Assembly (NCBI GenBank): GCA_027604505.1
Contig: JADIIX010000076.1
Coordinates: forward strand, 2,166-66,165
Origin: Gonapodya sp. JEL0774
Lineage: Eukaryota > Monoblepharomycota > Monoblepharidomycetes > Monoblepharidales > Gonapodyaceae
DNA: 64,000 nucleotides
Reading direction: 5' to 3'
This document shows, piece by piece, positions 11,201-23,500 of this stretch; the stretch's first letter is position 1, and the number at the start of each line of letters is the position of its first letter. A model generated the notes under the pieces. It searched no databases, was not told the DNA's origin, and worked only from the letters and a program-made list of their open reading frames with translations. The translations under genes and the position numbers were made by a program.

Positions 11201-14200
11201 TCGATTATAGACACCCTCACGTTTGAAGCGCTAACGAACCAGAGACATTACGCAGTGCAACCAGGCATGCTTCTATGAATGTTGTGTTCCCGGGCGAGAT
11301 GTCTGCGCTCAGATGAGTTGCGAACATCTCGATTATTCCTGTCTGGACTGATTCGTGCTGGCAACAGAACTCGGATAGAACAAGTACAGCTGGACCCTGC
11401 GAAAGAAAAGTCGCATACATTACCATGTATTGTCCTCATGCACCAAAATGGGCTCACTTGCATGCTATAATTCTTTTGGAGGTCTTGAAGAAAATAAAGA
11501 ACTTCTTGCACACGCACCTGTGGCACAACGCCACCAACCGAACGGATCAACGTTTTCATTCTTTGCATAAGTCTCTCCGAGACCGCTGGAAGATTGAATC
11601 CATCATCTTCGTGGGGCTGGATTCATCATTAGAGCAAGTCTCTTCCCTGGAGATAAGATGACCCACCAGTTGATGTGCCCCTTTGGGAAAGATGATGAGG
11701 TTCTCTAGTTCGTTCCCTAATTCCGTCATTTCTTTGTAACTGGCTTTGATCTCTGCGTCATCCTTCAGAAGATCATCCCATTTGCTGGACGGGAGAACCG
11801 TGATGAACCGAGGTCGTCCAAAACAATTCGAATCTTTTCGCTTCAGTCTCACGCTTCCGTTGCAAGACCCAGAGTGTCTTCACTATGAGGAACGATCAGC
11901 TTCCTCAAAGCCTCATACCGTGGAGCGATCTTTCGTAGACGCTGGGTGAAAGCAAGTCTAACGCGAAAGCTTGGATCTGCGTAAAGAGGCAGAAGGGTCC
12001 AGAGCACAACATAAGTCTGAATTTCATCCATGAGAGGAATCTGCCCCAGAAGCACAGAATTATCGCATCTCACAATCATCCCATCCGAAAAACAAACAAC
12101 TCTCACCAAAGCCCACAGGGCCTGAACCGCAGCTTCACGAATAGACGAATCACCGTGCTTCAAGAAGAGAATCAGCTCTTGGGATGACCTCGTAGTCGTT
12201 GATTTATGTCCGAGCGCTCCACCCGCCAAAATGCTCGCACGAATAACGCCTTTCACGAAACACAAGATTCGAGTACGATCAGTCATAAAAAGATTAGATT
12301 TACCCACGGATTCTTCCATCAAGGCTTAATCTCGCTACTAAAGGATCGCCGGCGCGTTCCGTATGGCTGGCTGCAACAGAATTTACTTCTTCCTTTAGGT
12401 ACTCAGAGAATTCAAAAGCCATCGTGGAGTCGAAAACACTAGAAAACACAAGAGGATAAACTCTGAATGCTGCATGGGCAATGTCTACATTTGAGTCGAC
12501 GAGCATAGATCTCAAGAGATCTCGAATCTGGGGTAGACGGTGTTCGATAGCGCGGGGAAAGATCAGTAGACATGATTCAACAAAGTCGATTGCTCCAAGT
12601 TTGATTGAAGCGATTGGAGAGTTTGCCGCCAGATCAAGTGCGTGGTCGAAGTAGAACGTTAAAACCGCCGAGGCAACAGTTGGGAGTTTCAAACGAATCA
12701 GGTACTTCAAAATTTCGAAAGCCGATCTAAAAATTTTCGAGCACTCAGTTGACTCCATAGGCTAGGAACATACACAAGGAAACAAACAGTTGATATGTCC
12801 ATTGCTTGTGGACCACCATCTGTGTTTGAATTATGTACAGAAGGCTTCGGAGGGTAGCTGGCCGAACTGTAGAGTATCGGAACGAGCCGCGTACAACAGT
12901 TGCACACGCAGATCTTCGGTGACGGGGAGACAAGAGTTGCATTTACCTTGACTGAGTCATCGCAAACAGTTTGAAACTCTCACCTACGAAGCATTGGATC
13001 TGGTATACCAGCGCAGGGAAGGACGCACATCAAATAAGAGAGATACCAGCGTCGTTTACCGGCAGTGGAAGTCGGTACATTTTCTCGACTTCGACCATCG
13101 TCTCCCTGTAGCAAGAAGCGGCGAGTGTGGGTGCGATCAGCACATATGATTGTAAGCAGACATGCAAGGCTTTACATACTCCAAGGAGAGGAGGAGGAGG
13201 AACTCCAAGCTTCGCGTAGAGCAACGAAACCCAGAAAGGAGCATGCACCGAGACCTTGGAAAAGTTGTACTCGTCGGGGTGTGCAAGTTGGCTATCCTGG
13301 ACGTCAGCCATCCAAAATCGCCAAAAAGCGTCGCCAAACTTCGGGTCCGTTATTGCCTCCACAAGATTCCGACATTCGTTCTTTTCGGTGAAGAAAGAAT
13401 TGCAAAGTTCGTCGAAATATCGAACCAATTCATTCGACGTGCTAGAGATGGTCCCAGAGGCCATTGCATTCAAAATTCCATTGAAAGTTTTTGTGGTCGA
13501 CACTTCTGGTAATCGAAGAAGCAAGTGTTTCGCGATAGCAGAAGTACTGACAAGGCACTTCGTGGGTCCCGGAGAAAAAAGATAATCTGAAGTTGATCTC
13601 TGTCCACTTACTTGTCCTTAGACGTGTCACCCAGACAGAGTACAAGTATTCCAAGGGCGTTATTGAGCATCCCACCGGCTTTCCAGAAGGTAAACCGGTC
13701 TCCTCCAAGGAGTTCGTAGACGTCCCTCCGAACAGACGGATCCGCATGAAAAATGAGCGAGAACAGCAGCATCAGCATCTAATACATAATGAGGAGATTT
13801 CCATAGAATGATCTCAGAGTGCAAACTTGGAGACAACGTACGTCTTTCCGCGTCTCAGGTGAGATCTTCTTCAGAAAAAGTTTGTTCACAATCTTCAATA
13901 CCTTGCGTAGCAAATCCACATTCGTCCGTGGAGATGCCAGTGCCTTCAAGTGCGCCCACACGAACTGCACTTCGGAAGGCTCAATATCATCCTCGTATGC
14001 CGACACCAGTGATCCAATGACATCTATCACGGAAAGATTAATGTCCATATCTTCGTGTGATAACAGAGGAACAAGAGACTGGAAAAGGAATTGACTGGCC
14101 TGGATCAAACAATGCTTCATAAGAGGGTAAGTGACTTAACACGAAACCCAAATACTCATACCTTTGTGGCCCCTGCTCCCCAAACTTTGATCAAGTCTAA

Positions 14201-16147
14201 TATACGGAGTTTTTGAGGCGCAGGGACGTAGTCCAAAGAGCCAGCAAGTCGGTGGACCCATTTTGAGTATGGTGCATCACCGGCTGAGGGCAGGTTTGCA
14301 GAAGCAGTCCTCGGAATCGCTTTCAGCACCAGTTCGAGAGCATCTATCAGTCTTTCAGACGGGGGCGCAGAACTGCGACGCATATATGCGGATGCAAGCT
14401 TCGAGTCAGAAATCCTGGCATCAATCTTCACTCCGAATTGTGCATCATAATTGCTGATATCCCGTTCGTCTCGCCTGGCTTTCTTAAGCACATCCAAAAG
14501 CCCTGCATCATGCATCTCGTCCCTGATCAGGCCCTCGAGAATCTCAAAGTATAGGAAACTCGTAGAGCAATCTGTGTCCAATACCCCCGTAACAATAATG
14601 CCCCACAACCAGTCGGCGAGATCTGAATGCTTGATGAGTCCAGGCCACAAGCAAGCAACTGTATGCAAGCACACGCAAGCTCCATAACGCACGAGGGCGG
14701 GTGCGGCCCGGAAGTGGTTCGACAGCGCTTGTACAAAAGATGAAAGCATCGCCACCAAGTCGGGATTCGTTGTGGGAGTTATCGTTGTAGTTCGTTTATC
14801 GACCGGAATCAGCGAAGTTGTGTAGGCTGCTACCGCCCATGGAAGAAGATCATATGCTTGCTCTTCGTGAGGCGTCAGCAAGGCGACAAAGAGTTGATAC
14901 AAATTATTGGTGTCTCCACCATTGTGAGGTCCAAGAGGACCCTCTGCTGAAGGAGAGGGAGAGCTGGTCGAATGTTTCTTTGCTGTGGGCTTCTTGGGAG
15001 GTTTCACGACAGCGAGTGTCGAGAAAATCATACTCAAAGACTCCTTTATCCTGGATGTTTCACGATCCGTCTCGAAGGGTGGATTAGCCGGGGGAAGGGG
15101 GGGGAAAGGGGGCCACGTGCCGGGGGTCGGGGTGGACGTGTGGGTGATAACACAGGACAGAGTTTCGTTCATTCGTTCGCTCACCTTATTATTCAATTTT
15201 AAGAGCTCCCTTACAATATTCCACGTCAGTACAAAGTCGTTGTTGCAATATAGCGGAGAAAGTAGCCCAAGAGCCTGAAAAACGATTGAGTTACCATTGT
15301 CCCTCCGAACCGCGAAAACTGCCCCCAATCACCTACCCACTTTCACATTCACAGTCCTGTCGACAACTTGTCGAAACCCCGCACCGTCGATTCCGTTGAG
15401 ACTGAAGTACAGGTTCCAAACAGCCGCTAATTGATCTGCTTCCACAAACTGTTTTTGATTATGGAAGATAATTTCCGTGAGCGCCGTGACACAAACGCTC
15501 CGCACGTTTTGGTCTGGATGCGGGTAGAAACACTCAAGTGCCGCGACCAAAGATACTGCCATATCTGATATGTGTCGACCGATGTTCTCAAACAGCATGT
15601 GAGTCGCATCCTGAAGACCTACACCGACAGTAACCGGTTGTATGGTATAAAAGAGCTTAGAAGAATATCCAAGGAGTCACTCACCTCTATCGTCCACCTG
15701 AAACGCCGCCGTCACCGACCCGATTGTCCAAGTCCAATTTCCCGCTCCTGCGTCTCCAGTGCTGAAGACTTGCGCCAATTTAAATAATTGTAACACACAC
15801 TGCAGTCGCACGGCGTCAGACCAGTGTCCTAAATTCGCTATAAGCTGAACTGCAAGATGAACGACGGAGGTCTCCAAATTGTTCTCGAATGCCTCGAAGC
15901 TCCATTCCAGAGCAAAAACGCGCGGAGATGCTACAAAGGAGCCGAAAATATGCATATCCTGATTCATTATGTTGTTGCTTCCCCTTCCGGTTTGCTTGCC
16001 GTCGATCCCCGTCTCACTCGGCGCTGATGCATTTTCTCGACCTTCGACGGCAAAGAACGAGCGAGCTCCCTTGATCCATTCAGCCACTTGCGATCGCAAA
16101 GCTGGCTGAACCTCGAAAGGCGCTGCTGAATGCGGCCTTCGTTGCAT
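8250..16147 (-). CDS. very large HEAT/ARM-repeat protein, family not recognised
   Basis: A chain of minus-strand exons from an ATG at 16147 to a TGA at 8250-8252 reads as one protein of very roughly 2200 residues. The exons are separated by short introns, and I found no convincing internal end and restart. Throughout it shows amphipathic helix pairs of the HEAT/ARM type, for example DPSVRRDVYELLGG, SIREAAVQALWALV, DPSFRVRLAFTQRLR, DPHRGVRASACDSI and DPDSEVRATAIDAVDEL. A Pro-rich low-complexity insert (PTPGTWPPFPPLPPANPPF, near 15100) interrupts the N-terminal third. No catalytic motif, signal peptide or membrane segment is visible. Such proteins are usually scaffolds. I could not match it to FOCAD, ECM29, TANGO6, THADA or MROH from memory. 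The gene could still be two genes, and individual splice sites were not all fixed. Confidence 0.6.
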
Positions 16148-16383
16148 TTTGACGTGCGCAATGTGATTCCCCGACCTCCTCAAGGCCAGGTGGGTTTTAT
16201 CATAATGTAGGTGCAGTAATTTTTTCCATAAGCTTCGTAGTCTCGCAAATCCAAACTATCTAAGGCTAAGCTGTTGTGAAGAGGGGTCCCTGACAGTCTC
16301 TAAGACTTAAAGTCCGTCTGATGCCTCTCAGCACCAAAGGCTTGCAGTTCCTCCAATCCCATATGCGGGCGTGGAACTACTAC

Positions 16384-17898
16384 TTACTTGAGACTGGGGA
16401 AAGCACTGGGGTCCGTGACATTGACGGCAGCACCGCTCCTTCCACGTCCACCCTGGCCACCCCTTCCTCCCCGTCCAGATGACGCGGGCCTGTCACCACC
16501 GCGACCACGACCGCGACGGGGTTCCTCGACAAAGCGGAAGTCAATGTCAACAACTTGCTTCTGGTCCTTGCCCTTTACCTCTTGCGCCTTTGGAGCAGAG
16601 GACTTGGTCTACGTGGGAGGTGGATAAACGAGTGTAGAAGTATAGGAGAATACTAGTTTCAGCGGTAGGACTTTTCAACAGGCAATACGAAACGGATAAC
16701 ACTTGCCTTCCCAACAAAGAAAATGTCCGCCTCAGGCTTTCTCTCGAACTTCTTGTCCGACTTGAGCAAGTTCGGGTCCACACCCTGGTTCAGGTTGCGC
16801 GCTTCGGTGGCGGAGTTTTCCAACACAACACGTTGAGCCTCGCGCTCCGCAAGATATTGCTCGAGAGTCTTCTGTTTGGCGAGCATCTCTTCCTCCTTGC
16901 GGCGCTCCTCTTCCTCCTTTCGCCTCTCTTCCTCCGCTGCAAGCTGCTCCGCAGTCTTCGGAACATCGGCCTTGGGCTCCTCGGCAGCAGCAGCGGTGAC
17001 TTCGTCGGTCTTGGACTCAGCAGGGGCAACGTCGAGGGGAGAATCGAGAGGAGCGCTGAGAGAAATTGCATCAATTCAGACGCCTGTTTCCCAACTTGGA
17101 TTCTTGCATAACGCGAGAGGCGTAGCACAGACACGTACTTCTCAGCCTCAGCGCCTGCAGGACCCCAACCTCCGGTCTGTTCCTGTTTCTCGCTGTCACT
17201 GTGAGGGTGCAAGTGATGAGCACGGGGACTCAAGAGACGTACGACTAAAAAATACCGGTTCACTCACACTCTGTCGGTGGCACTGTGCCTGTCAAACTGA
17301 CGACCGCGGCCACGGTAAGCACCACGTTCACCACGGGGGAAACCACGACCACGACCACGGTATCCTCCACGGCTGTTCTGGCGGCCCTCGTCTGAGGGTG
17401 GGGCGCCCTCACGGCTATCGCCATTCTCTTGGCGAGCAAGGCGGGGAGGAACATTCCTGTCACGGCCTGGTGATTCGGATTCGCAAAGGGGACCGGAGAA
17501 AGCGGTACGAGGACAAAAGAAAGGTTACAAAAACTGAGCGTGAATCCCAATGACCCGATGTCACAAAGAACGCGAGCATCAGTGTCCAAGTGTCTCGCAG
17601 AAATTTTGGGAACTCGAACACTGTGCTTCTGGTTCAATAAACTGGCGGGATCTGACGCTGCTCTGTCTAGCCAAAGCTCACCTTCTCCACCGGCAGCACC
17701 ACCTCTGCCATAGCCGCCCCTCCTAGGGCGGTCCTCCCTCGGAGCCCTCTCAGTCCGCGTGTCTGCTTTCGTGGCGACAGCGGCAGGGGCCGGAGCAGGC
17801 GCTGCCTTGACGGGAGCCTTGCGGGGCACGATGACCTCGACGCCCTCGTCGTCATCGTTGAGAAGGGCGAAGGGATTTGTTGAAACGACAGCGGTCAT
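16384..17898 (-). CDS. STM1: Stm1/SERBP1-family ribosome- and mRNA-binding protein
   Basis: Stm1/SERBP1 proteins bind the 80S ribosome, occupy the mRNA channel of idle ribosomes and bind RNA through RGG-rich regions in the cytoplasm. The start ATG at 17898 gives an N-terminus with NPFALLNDDDE, the hallmark of the family (NPFxLLxDD). Exon 1 ends at 17682 (GTGAGC donor) and exon 2 begins at 17466. Next come RGG/RGR repeats (GGYRGRGRGFPRGERG), a QTGGWG-containing segment, a Glu/Lys-rich helix (EEERRKEEEERRKEEE) and the conserved TLEQYLAE motif of the central domain. A second RGRGG block precedes the conserved end DPSAFPSLK, with its stop at 16384-16386. At least five exons. Its promoter region is shared with CDC7, which runs the other way. 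Confidence 0.9.
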
Positions 17899-18468
17899 TG
17901 AGAAGATTGGCGGGTGGGTTTGGGGCAATTCCACGATGACAAGAGAAAAATACTCGGCACCGGCGATTGCGGTCCAGAAACGAGTCCGTGAAAATCTACA
18001 CGGCGTCCGGTTCACGTCCAACTTCTGTTGGGAAGCGGCGACTCCTTGGACGATTCCGGTGGCGGCTGATTCCGATGGATGGATGGATCACGTGGAACTG
18101 TCAGTGGGTGGATCAGAAATTGGGCCCACCTTGAACCTGAATCAAACTTGCAACTTATTAATTTACCATTGCTACGGAATCATCATGGGTTAAATGAGAT
18201 TCCTCATGACACGCATATTTCCATCGCTTCTCTGCTTCTGAAATCTTTCTTGAGTGTATGTCACTAGGCAGTGGTGTGAAGTCTCCACCGAACCAATTCA
18301 GAGCAAAACTAGTACAGATGCCAAACGTTGATATAGGGTGGAAATAACAGCGCATATGAAAGGGGAAGAACACAGCAGGGAGTGTTCATCTCATGGCCAT
18401 CCACCACACCACCCCAATCATTTGAAAACACGCTCATAATTGATTTCACCGATTTCAATCCAAAATCA
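17899..18468. promoter_or_regulatory. divergent intergenic region, STM1-like / CDC7
   Basis: About 570 bp separate the start codons of two divergently transcribed genes. No long open frame of its own is convincing. It must hold both promoters and 5' leaders. I see no clear TATA box at a suitable distance on either side and cannot name a bound factor. Confidence 0.6.
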
Positions 18469-20303
18469 ATGCCCAAGTCAATCCACCCTACGTCCGAGGT
18501 ACCCAAAAAGCTCGATGCGAAGGCCGTGGAAGAGGAGACCCACTCTGAGGACGAGCGAGACAGTGATTTCGATATGACAGAAGATCGGGCAACGGTGGAC
18601 GAAATAGAAGCCTTCCTCGAGTCCTGGCCCGAGCTCACGGAGCGCTTTCGACTACTCAAAAAAATCGGTGAAGGTGGGTTGAATCGAGTTGTGGACGCGG
18701 ACTCCATCGCCCTCCAAAGTATCATGGTCGCCGCAGTGAGCCTGACCGCCAGGCCATTTCAGGCACTTTCAGCTCCGTCTACAAAGCGATCGACCTTAAA
18801 CACGACGATTATGACAACTCTTGCTGGACAGGACTTGTTGGAATCGAGCGGGAGGAGACGGATGTTGTGCATGTTGCCTTGAAACGAATCTACGAATCGA
18901 GCAGTGCTGTACGAATCACGACAGAGATTCAAATGTTGGCAGACCTCAGGTGAGCTTTTTGTTTTGCGTTATATCTGAAAACTCTCAACGCAAAATGATG
19001 CAACATCATTCCCCGTTCCTCAGTGGTTCGCCATGTGTCGTTCCTCTTATTACCGCTGAACGAAAGGCCGACCAAGTCATCATCGTACTCCCGTACTTTG
19101 AACACCAGGACTTCCGAGTGGGTTTCTGTTTCCTCGCATGGCTGAGTCGACTGCTACAACAGCCCCCCTCTTCAACCTCACCTCGATTCCAACTCGCGCG
19201 TGCCGACAGGATTACTTCACAGGATGCACTATCGATGACATACGTTGTTACATGCGTCAGCTCTTCACGGCGCTAGTCGCTCTCCACGATCGTAACATCA
19301 TGCACCGGGATATCAAACCAAGCAACTTTATGTACAACTTCATCACGAAGCAGGGCATGTTGACAGATTTTGGGCTTGCTCAAGTAAGTTTTGAGAGGGG
19401 GGAGAGTGATTGAATTGTGTTTGGTGGGAAAACTGTCCGGTCCAGTGATGTATTGATGATGCATGAATGTCGCCCAGTTCCAACTACCAGGTATCACCAC
19501 TCGCTCGTCTGATGCTGCGAGGGCAAAATTGAAGGCGGGCAAGATTGTCTCGCCAGCCACTCCTAAAAGCTTCAAAGAGAACAGCGAGTTTGGAGTGAGC
19601 GCCAAAATTCCAAAGAACGAAACCAGGTAGGGATGAAGATCAGCTTGTCTGCATTTGTCACCAAGTATTGCACGCAATATTCACCGTCGAGCTCCATTCA
19701 CTAGACCGAGCAAGAAGGCAAACCGAGCAGGAACACGTGGCTTCAGAGCTCCGGAGGTCCTGCTCAAGTCCCAGTCACAGACCACAGGTGCGGATGCACA
19801 CCCTGGACTCGCCAAATTCAAACATTTCCGTTAATCTGTGTACTTATTCTTCTACTCAACTTCAGCCATTGACATCTGGTCGTGTGGTGTTACACTCCTG
19901 TGCTTCTTCACCCGATGCTTTCCCTTCTTTGAATCCAACGACGACGCAAACGCCGTCGTGGAGCTCGCATCTGTTTTTGGCATGGAGAAAATGGAGCAAA
20001 CAGCACGCCTTCACAGTACGTTTAGTGCATGTGGCATGTGTGCATGCTTGTTGTTCTGGACATGCACCCACGGTCACCCCACACAATGCAGACGTAGACT
20101 GGAAAGCGTACCTACCCCAAATAGAACGAAAAGGGACTGACTTCAAGACACTGTGTGAGCGCGTTTCGGGAGATCCGAATCTGACCAAGCAGATTCCTCG
20201 GGAAGGGTATGATTTATTGGAGCGATGCTTGGATCTTGATCCTGCAACAAGAATAACCGCCAAGAAGGCACTCAACCACCCGTTCTTGAACTCTAAACGA
20301 TGA
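18469..20303 (+). CDS. CDC7: CDC7 kinase (DDK catalytic subunit)
   Basis: CDC7 with its partner Dbf4 phosphorylates MCM proteins to fire origins. Eight exons close into one frame of 417 residues: 18469-18673, 18763-18949, 19024-19117, 19210-19383, 19478-19626, 19705-19787, 19866-20015 and 20092-20303. An acidic N-terminal segment precedes the Gly loop GEGGTFSSVYKAID (about residue 66); then come the VALKRIY lysine, catalytic loop MHRDIKPSNFMYN (about 193) and DFGLAQ (about 213). An insert of some 65 residues between DFG and the APE segment (AGTRGFRAPEVLLK) is a CDC7 hallmark (kinase insert 2). The C-lobe has DIWSCGVTLL and ends in NHPFLNSKR. The insert before the HRD loop is short compared with metazoan CDC7. 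The start was chosen as the only ATG upstream of the kinase in this frame. Confidence 0.95.
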
Positions 20304-20592
20304 ATAATTCGATACGTTACATTGTTTGATGATACCACACGGATACAATACAGTTAAATTTGTTCCAACAAAAATTGTGGCAAAATGTGCACGTGTCACC
20401 GGCCTTGTCGCCGCTCCACGGTGGAAACCGTGACACCCCCCAGAACGCTTTCACATAGCATCCCCTGGTTGCGGGCATCAAAAACTCCTTGATCCATTGA
20501 GATCTTCTCATCAAGTCACTTTCGGGCGCGGATCTTAGCGAATCGCTTCACGCCTGTTCCTTCCGCCCATATACGGACAACCCCACAACTGG

Positions 20593-23500
20593 ATGCCAAC
20601 TCCAGGCAAAGCGACGCCCACGAAACGGGCAAGCTCCGTTTTGAGAGACGATTACATCTTAGAATCTGCTGGCAAACGAAGAAGGACATCGGTGGGTCGT
20701 GTGTAAGCTCAACGTCGGACGCTCACGGAGGAGCGTGACGTTTTCGTCATTCTGCCCCACTGTCCCAGGTTGGCCCGCGAAGTATTCTCAAGTCGCCATC
20801 ACGGACCGTCACAGATGAGGACATCGAGGCCGCATTCGCCGCACAGCAATCGCCAGTGACCAAGGTCCCGACGCCCAGGAAAGTCGAGTTTGGCAAGGAC
20901 CGCAACGACACAGAGCCTAGGTAAGAACCTCATCAACTTTTATAAAATTAGAGAAGGAGATATGAGTGTGTATTTCGCCCTCCGTTCTCAAACAAACTCC
21001 TTTTGGCGACGAAAGGCTTTACCGAAACGCTGCATCCCGCAAGTCAATCAATTCTCGACGAGTTAGCTTCGCTTCAACGGCACACCTTCGGTAGGTTGTA
21101 AGCTCATTGACTTCACGCTTTGAGGATTTTTGTTCGATATTCGAAACGATTGGTCTCCAGAGTATTCAATAAGGACGAGACCTTTGTCAAGAGCGAGAAC
21201 ACGTTGCAGCGGGCTGAACTGGACGAACCCGACATCAACTTCGAGATTGAGGAGCAGCAACTTGGCGGAGCTGTCGCTTTCCAGATACCAAACATATCTT
21301 CCGTGCGGCGCACCAGGTGAGGATATATGGATTGAACTAATCTCTACATGTAATTGCTCACGGTTGCCTTTGCAAGCGAAACATTTGGATTACGGTTTGA
21401 CGTTCCTGGCTCTAAGGACGACGTCAATATCAGCGTCAGCAGTGACACTTCGTGAGTAGTGAGCTCTTGTCCCCTTGGAACCCAAGTAATAACACAAGTG
21501 CTCTCTGCTGCTGCAGCTCAAACAAAAGTATTGATGTCCCCGTGAAAGGCTCGCCGCTTTCTCAGTCAAACCAACGTCGGCGATCGCTCTTGGAGGCAGA
21601 GAACCAACCGGAGTCAAGCATCGTGGCAGACGCTAGCCCTGACTTTGAATTCACGGTCAGCACGGTTGACCACGAGACGTCCATGCTGGACGATGACATT
21701 ACCCCTGAGATTCATGCTGTCAGCATTTCCCTGGAATCCCCTTCGTCGGTTCGGAGGTCACCCGGAAGGTCAAGTACGAGGCGAGACCAACAGTCAACGC
21801 CCAATTCTCCAGCCAGGTCCGCCACAGCCGGCTCTCCCAGTATTCCATCTCCAGGCCGTCGGGACTCTGTGGTGTCGCAGCAGCTTGACAGTGATGACGG
21901 TTTCGGGGACAGTTTCGATGAAGCAGATTTCTCCATGGTCAGCGCGGTCGGAGAAATCAGTAAGTTACAAAATTTAGTTTAGTATGAATTTGCTCCGTGT
22001 GCAGCACTCAATCATGCTCTTCACAGAAGAACTCGGTCCGCGTATGAGTCTTCGAAGCCGCAGGAGCTCAGGAGCCAGTCGCCGAAGCTCCATAGCGATA
22101 GGCACCAAAAGCCGTCGTGGTAGTGGAGTGTCATCAGAGTCCAAGGAAACCAGTCGAAAGGACGTATTATCTGCACTCGTCGAAGCAGTGTCGCCAACGA
22201 ACAACAAGAGCAGTCCCGGGAAGAGCGGAATCGACCACCGTGAAGTCAAGCAAACCGTTTCAGATTCACCATTTGTTGTGCATGTGGCAGAGAAGCCCAC
22301 TGCTCGCTCTAAGTTCCGGGTCTCCCGTGAGTATGACTTTACATGGGATCTATCACCCTCGGTTCAATCCTCATTTCGTTAACACCACAGAGCTTTTCAT
22401 CGGGGCTGACAAAGAGAACATGCCATTGAGCGACCAAGAAGGTGATCTGCCGTTATGTTATTTCACTGATCAGTGCGCAATCGGCAAATCTCTGAAATTC
22501 ACATCTTCAACCAGGCGAGGGTGATCTTGCCAGTCCCCAATCTCCAGAGTTCAGTTTCCGGGCCGGAATAGAAAGTCCGTTTGTCGTTCGTGAAGGTCGG
22601 TTTGCCCCTTGTGCTCGCGCTACCCTCCAACACTTCATACTTAAGCTTATGTAGACTCAAGATCCCCCACTCCCGACCCATTCGGAACCGAAAACGATGA
22701 AAACATGACGGTAGACTTAACGGTTGGAGTTGGTCGACTCGTTGGAACTGCTGGTGCAAATATCGTTTTTGATTCAGGCGAGATAGAATCCAACTCTGGT
22801 GTGTGCTGGGTGGTTTAACATTTTCGACTCGACTGGCTAAAACGCTATCCACCGTCAATATCCGATAGCTCACAAGAACCGAAGGAATTCAGTCGCGAAC
22901 CGAAATGCTTCACAAAGTCTCGACCGGAAGAACATTTTCTCTTACGGGTCTGGTGCAGTTACCCCGAAGCTTCTCAGCTTCAAGCAAGTTGAGGAAGGTG
23001 AGCATAACCATCAATTACGAGTTACTCAATTCTATTCTGAGCAGTTGGGTTTTGCAGATCATGCTCTCTCTCCGGCTTCAAATTACGCTGCAGACTTTGA
23101 CGATCAACAAGACACAGCATCGTCGCTTTCTTCGCTCGAAGATGATACTTTTCACGGCAAGACAACTACTGCTGCCTTACGCGTGTCGGAAGTGTTCCCT
23201 ACACCTCGCGCAGACACAGTGTCTCCTGTTGTGGGTGCCGCAGTTGATCCCCACCGGGGTCACGGATTCACGGCAGACAACACAACAGAAAGCAATTCGG
23301 GTATCCAAATATCTCCCAGTTCCCATCCAGAGCAAAGTCCTCCCTCTATCATGTCGCCGTCGAGCTCACCGGCTCGCAGGAAACCTTCAACCCCGCGAAA
23401 GGCGTCTCCAGGGTCGAAGAATCCCACTCCAGAGTCTGCTGCACGCAAGCAACTCACTTCACCTGCCTCCGCAAAATCGCCTAACATTTCATCGAGAAAA

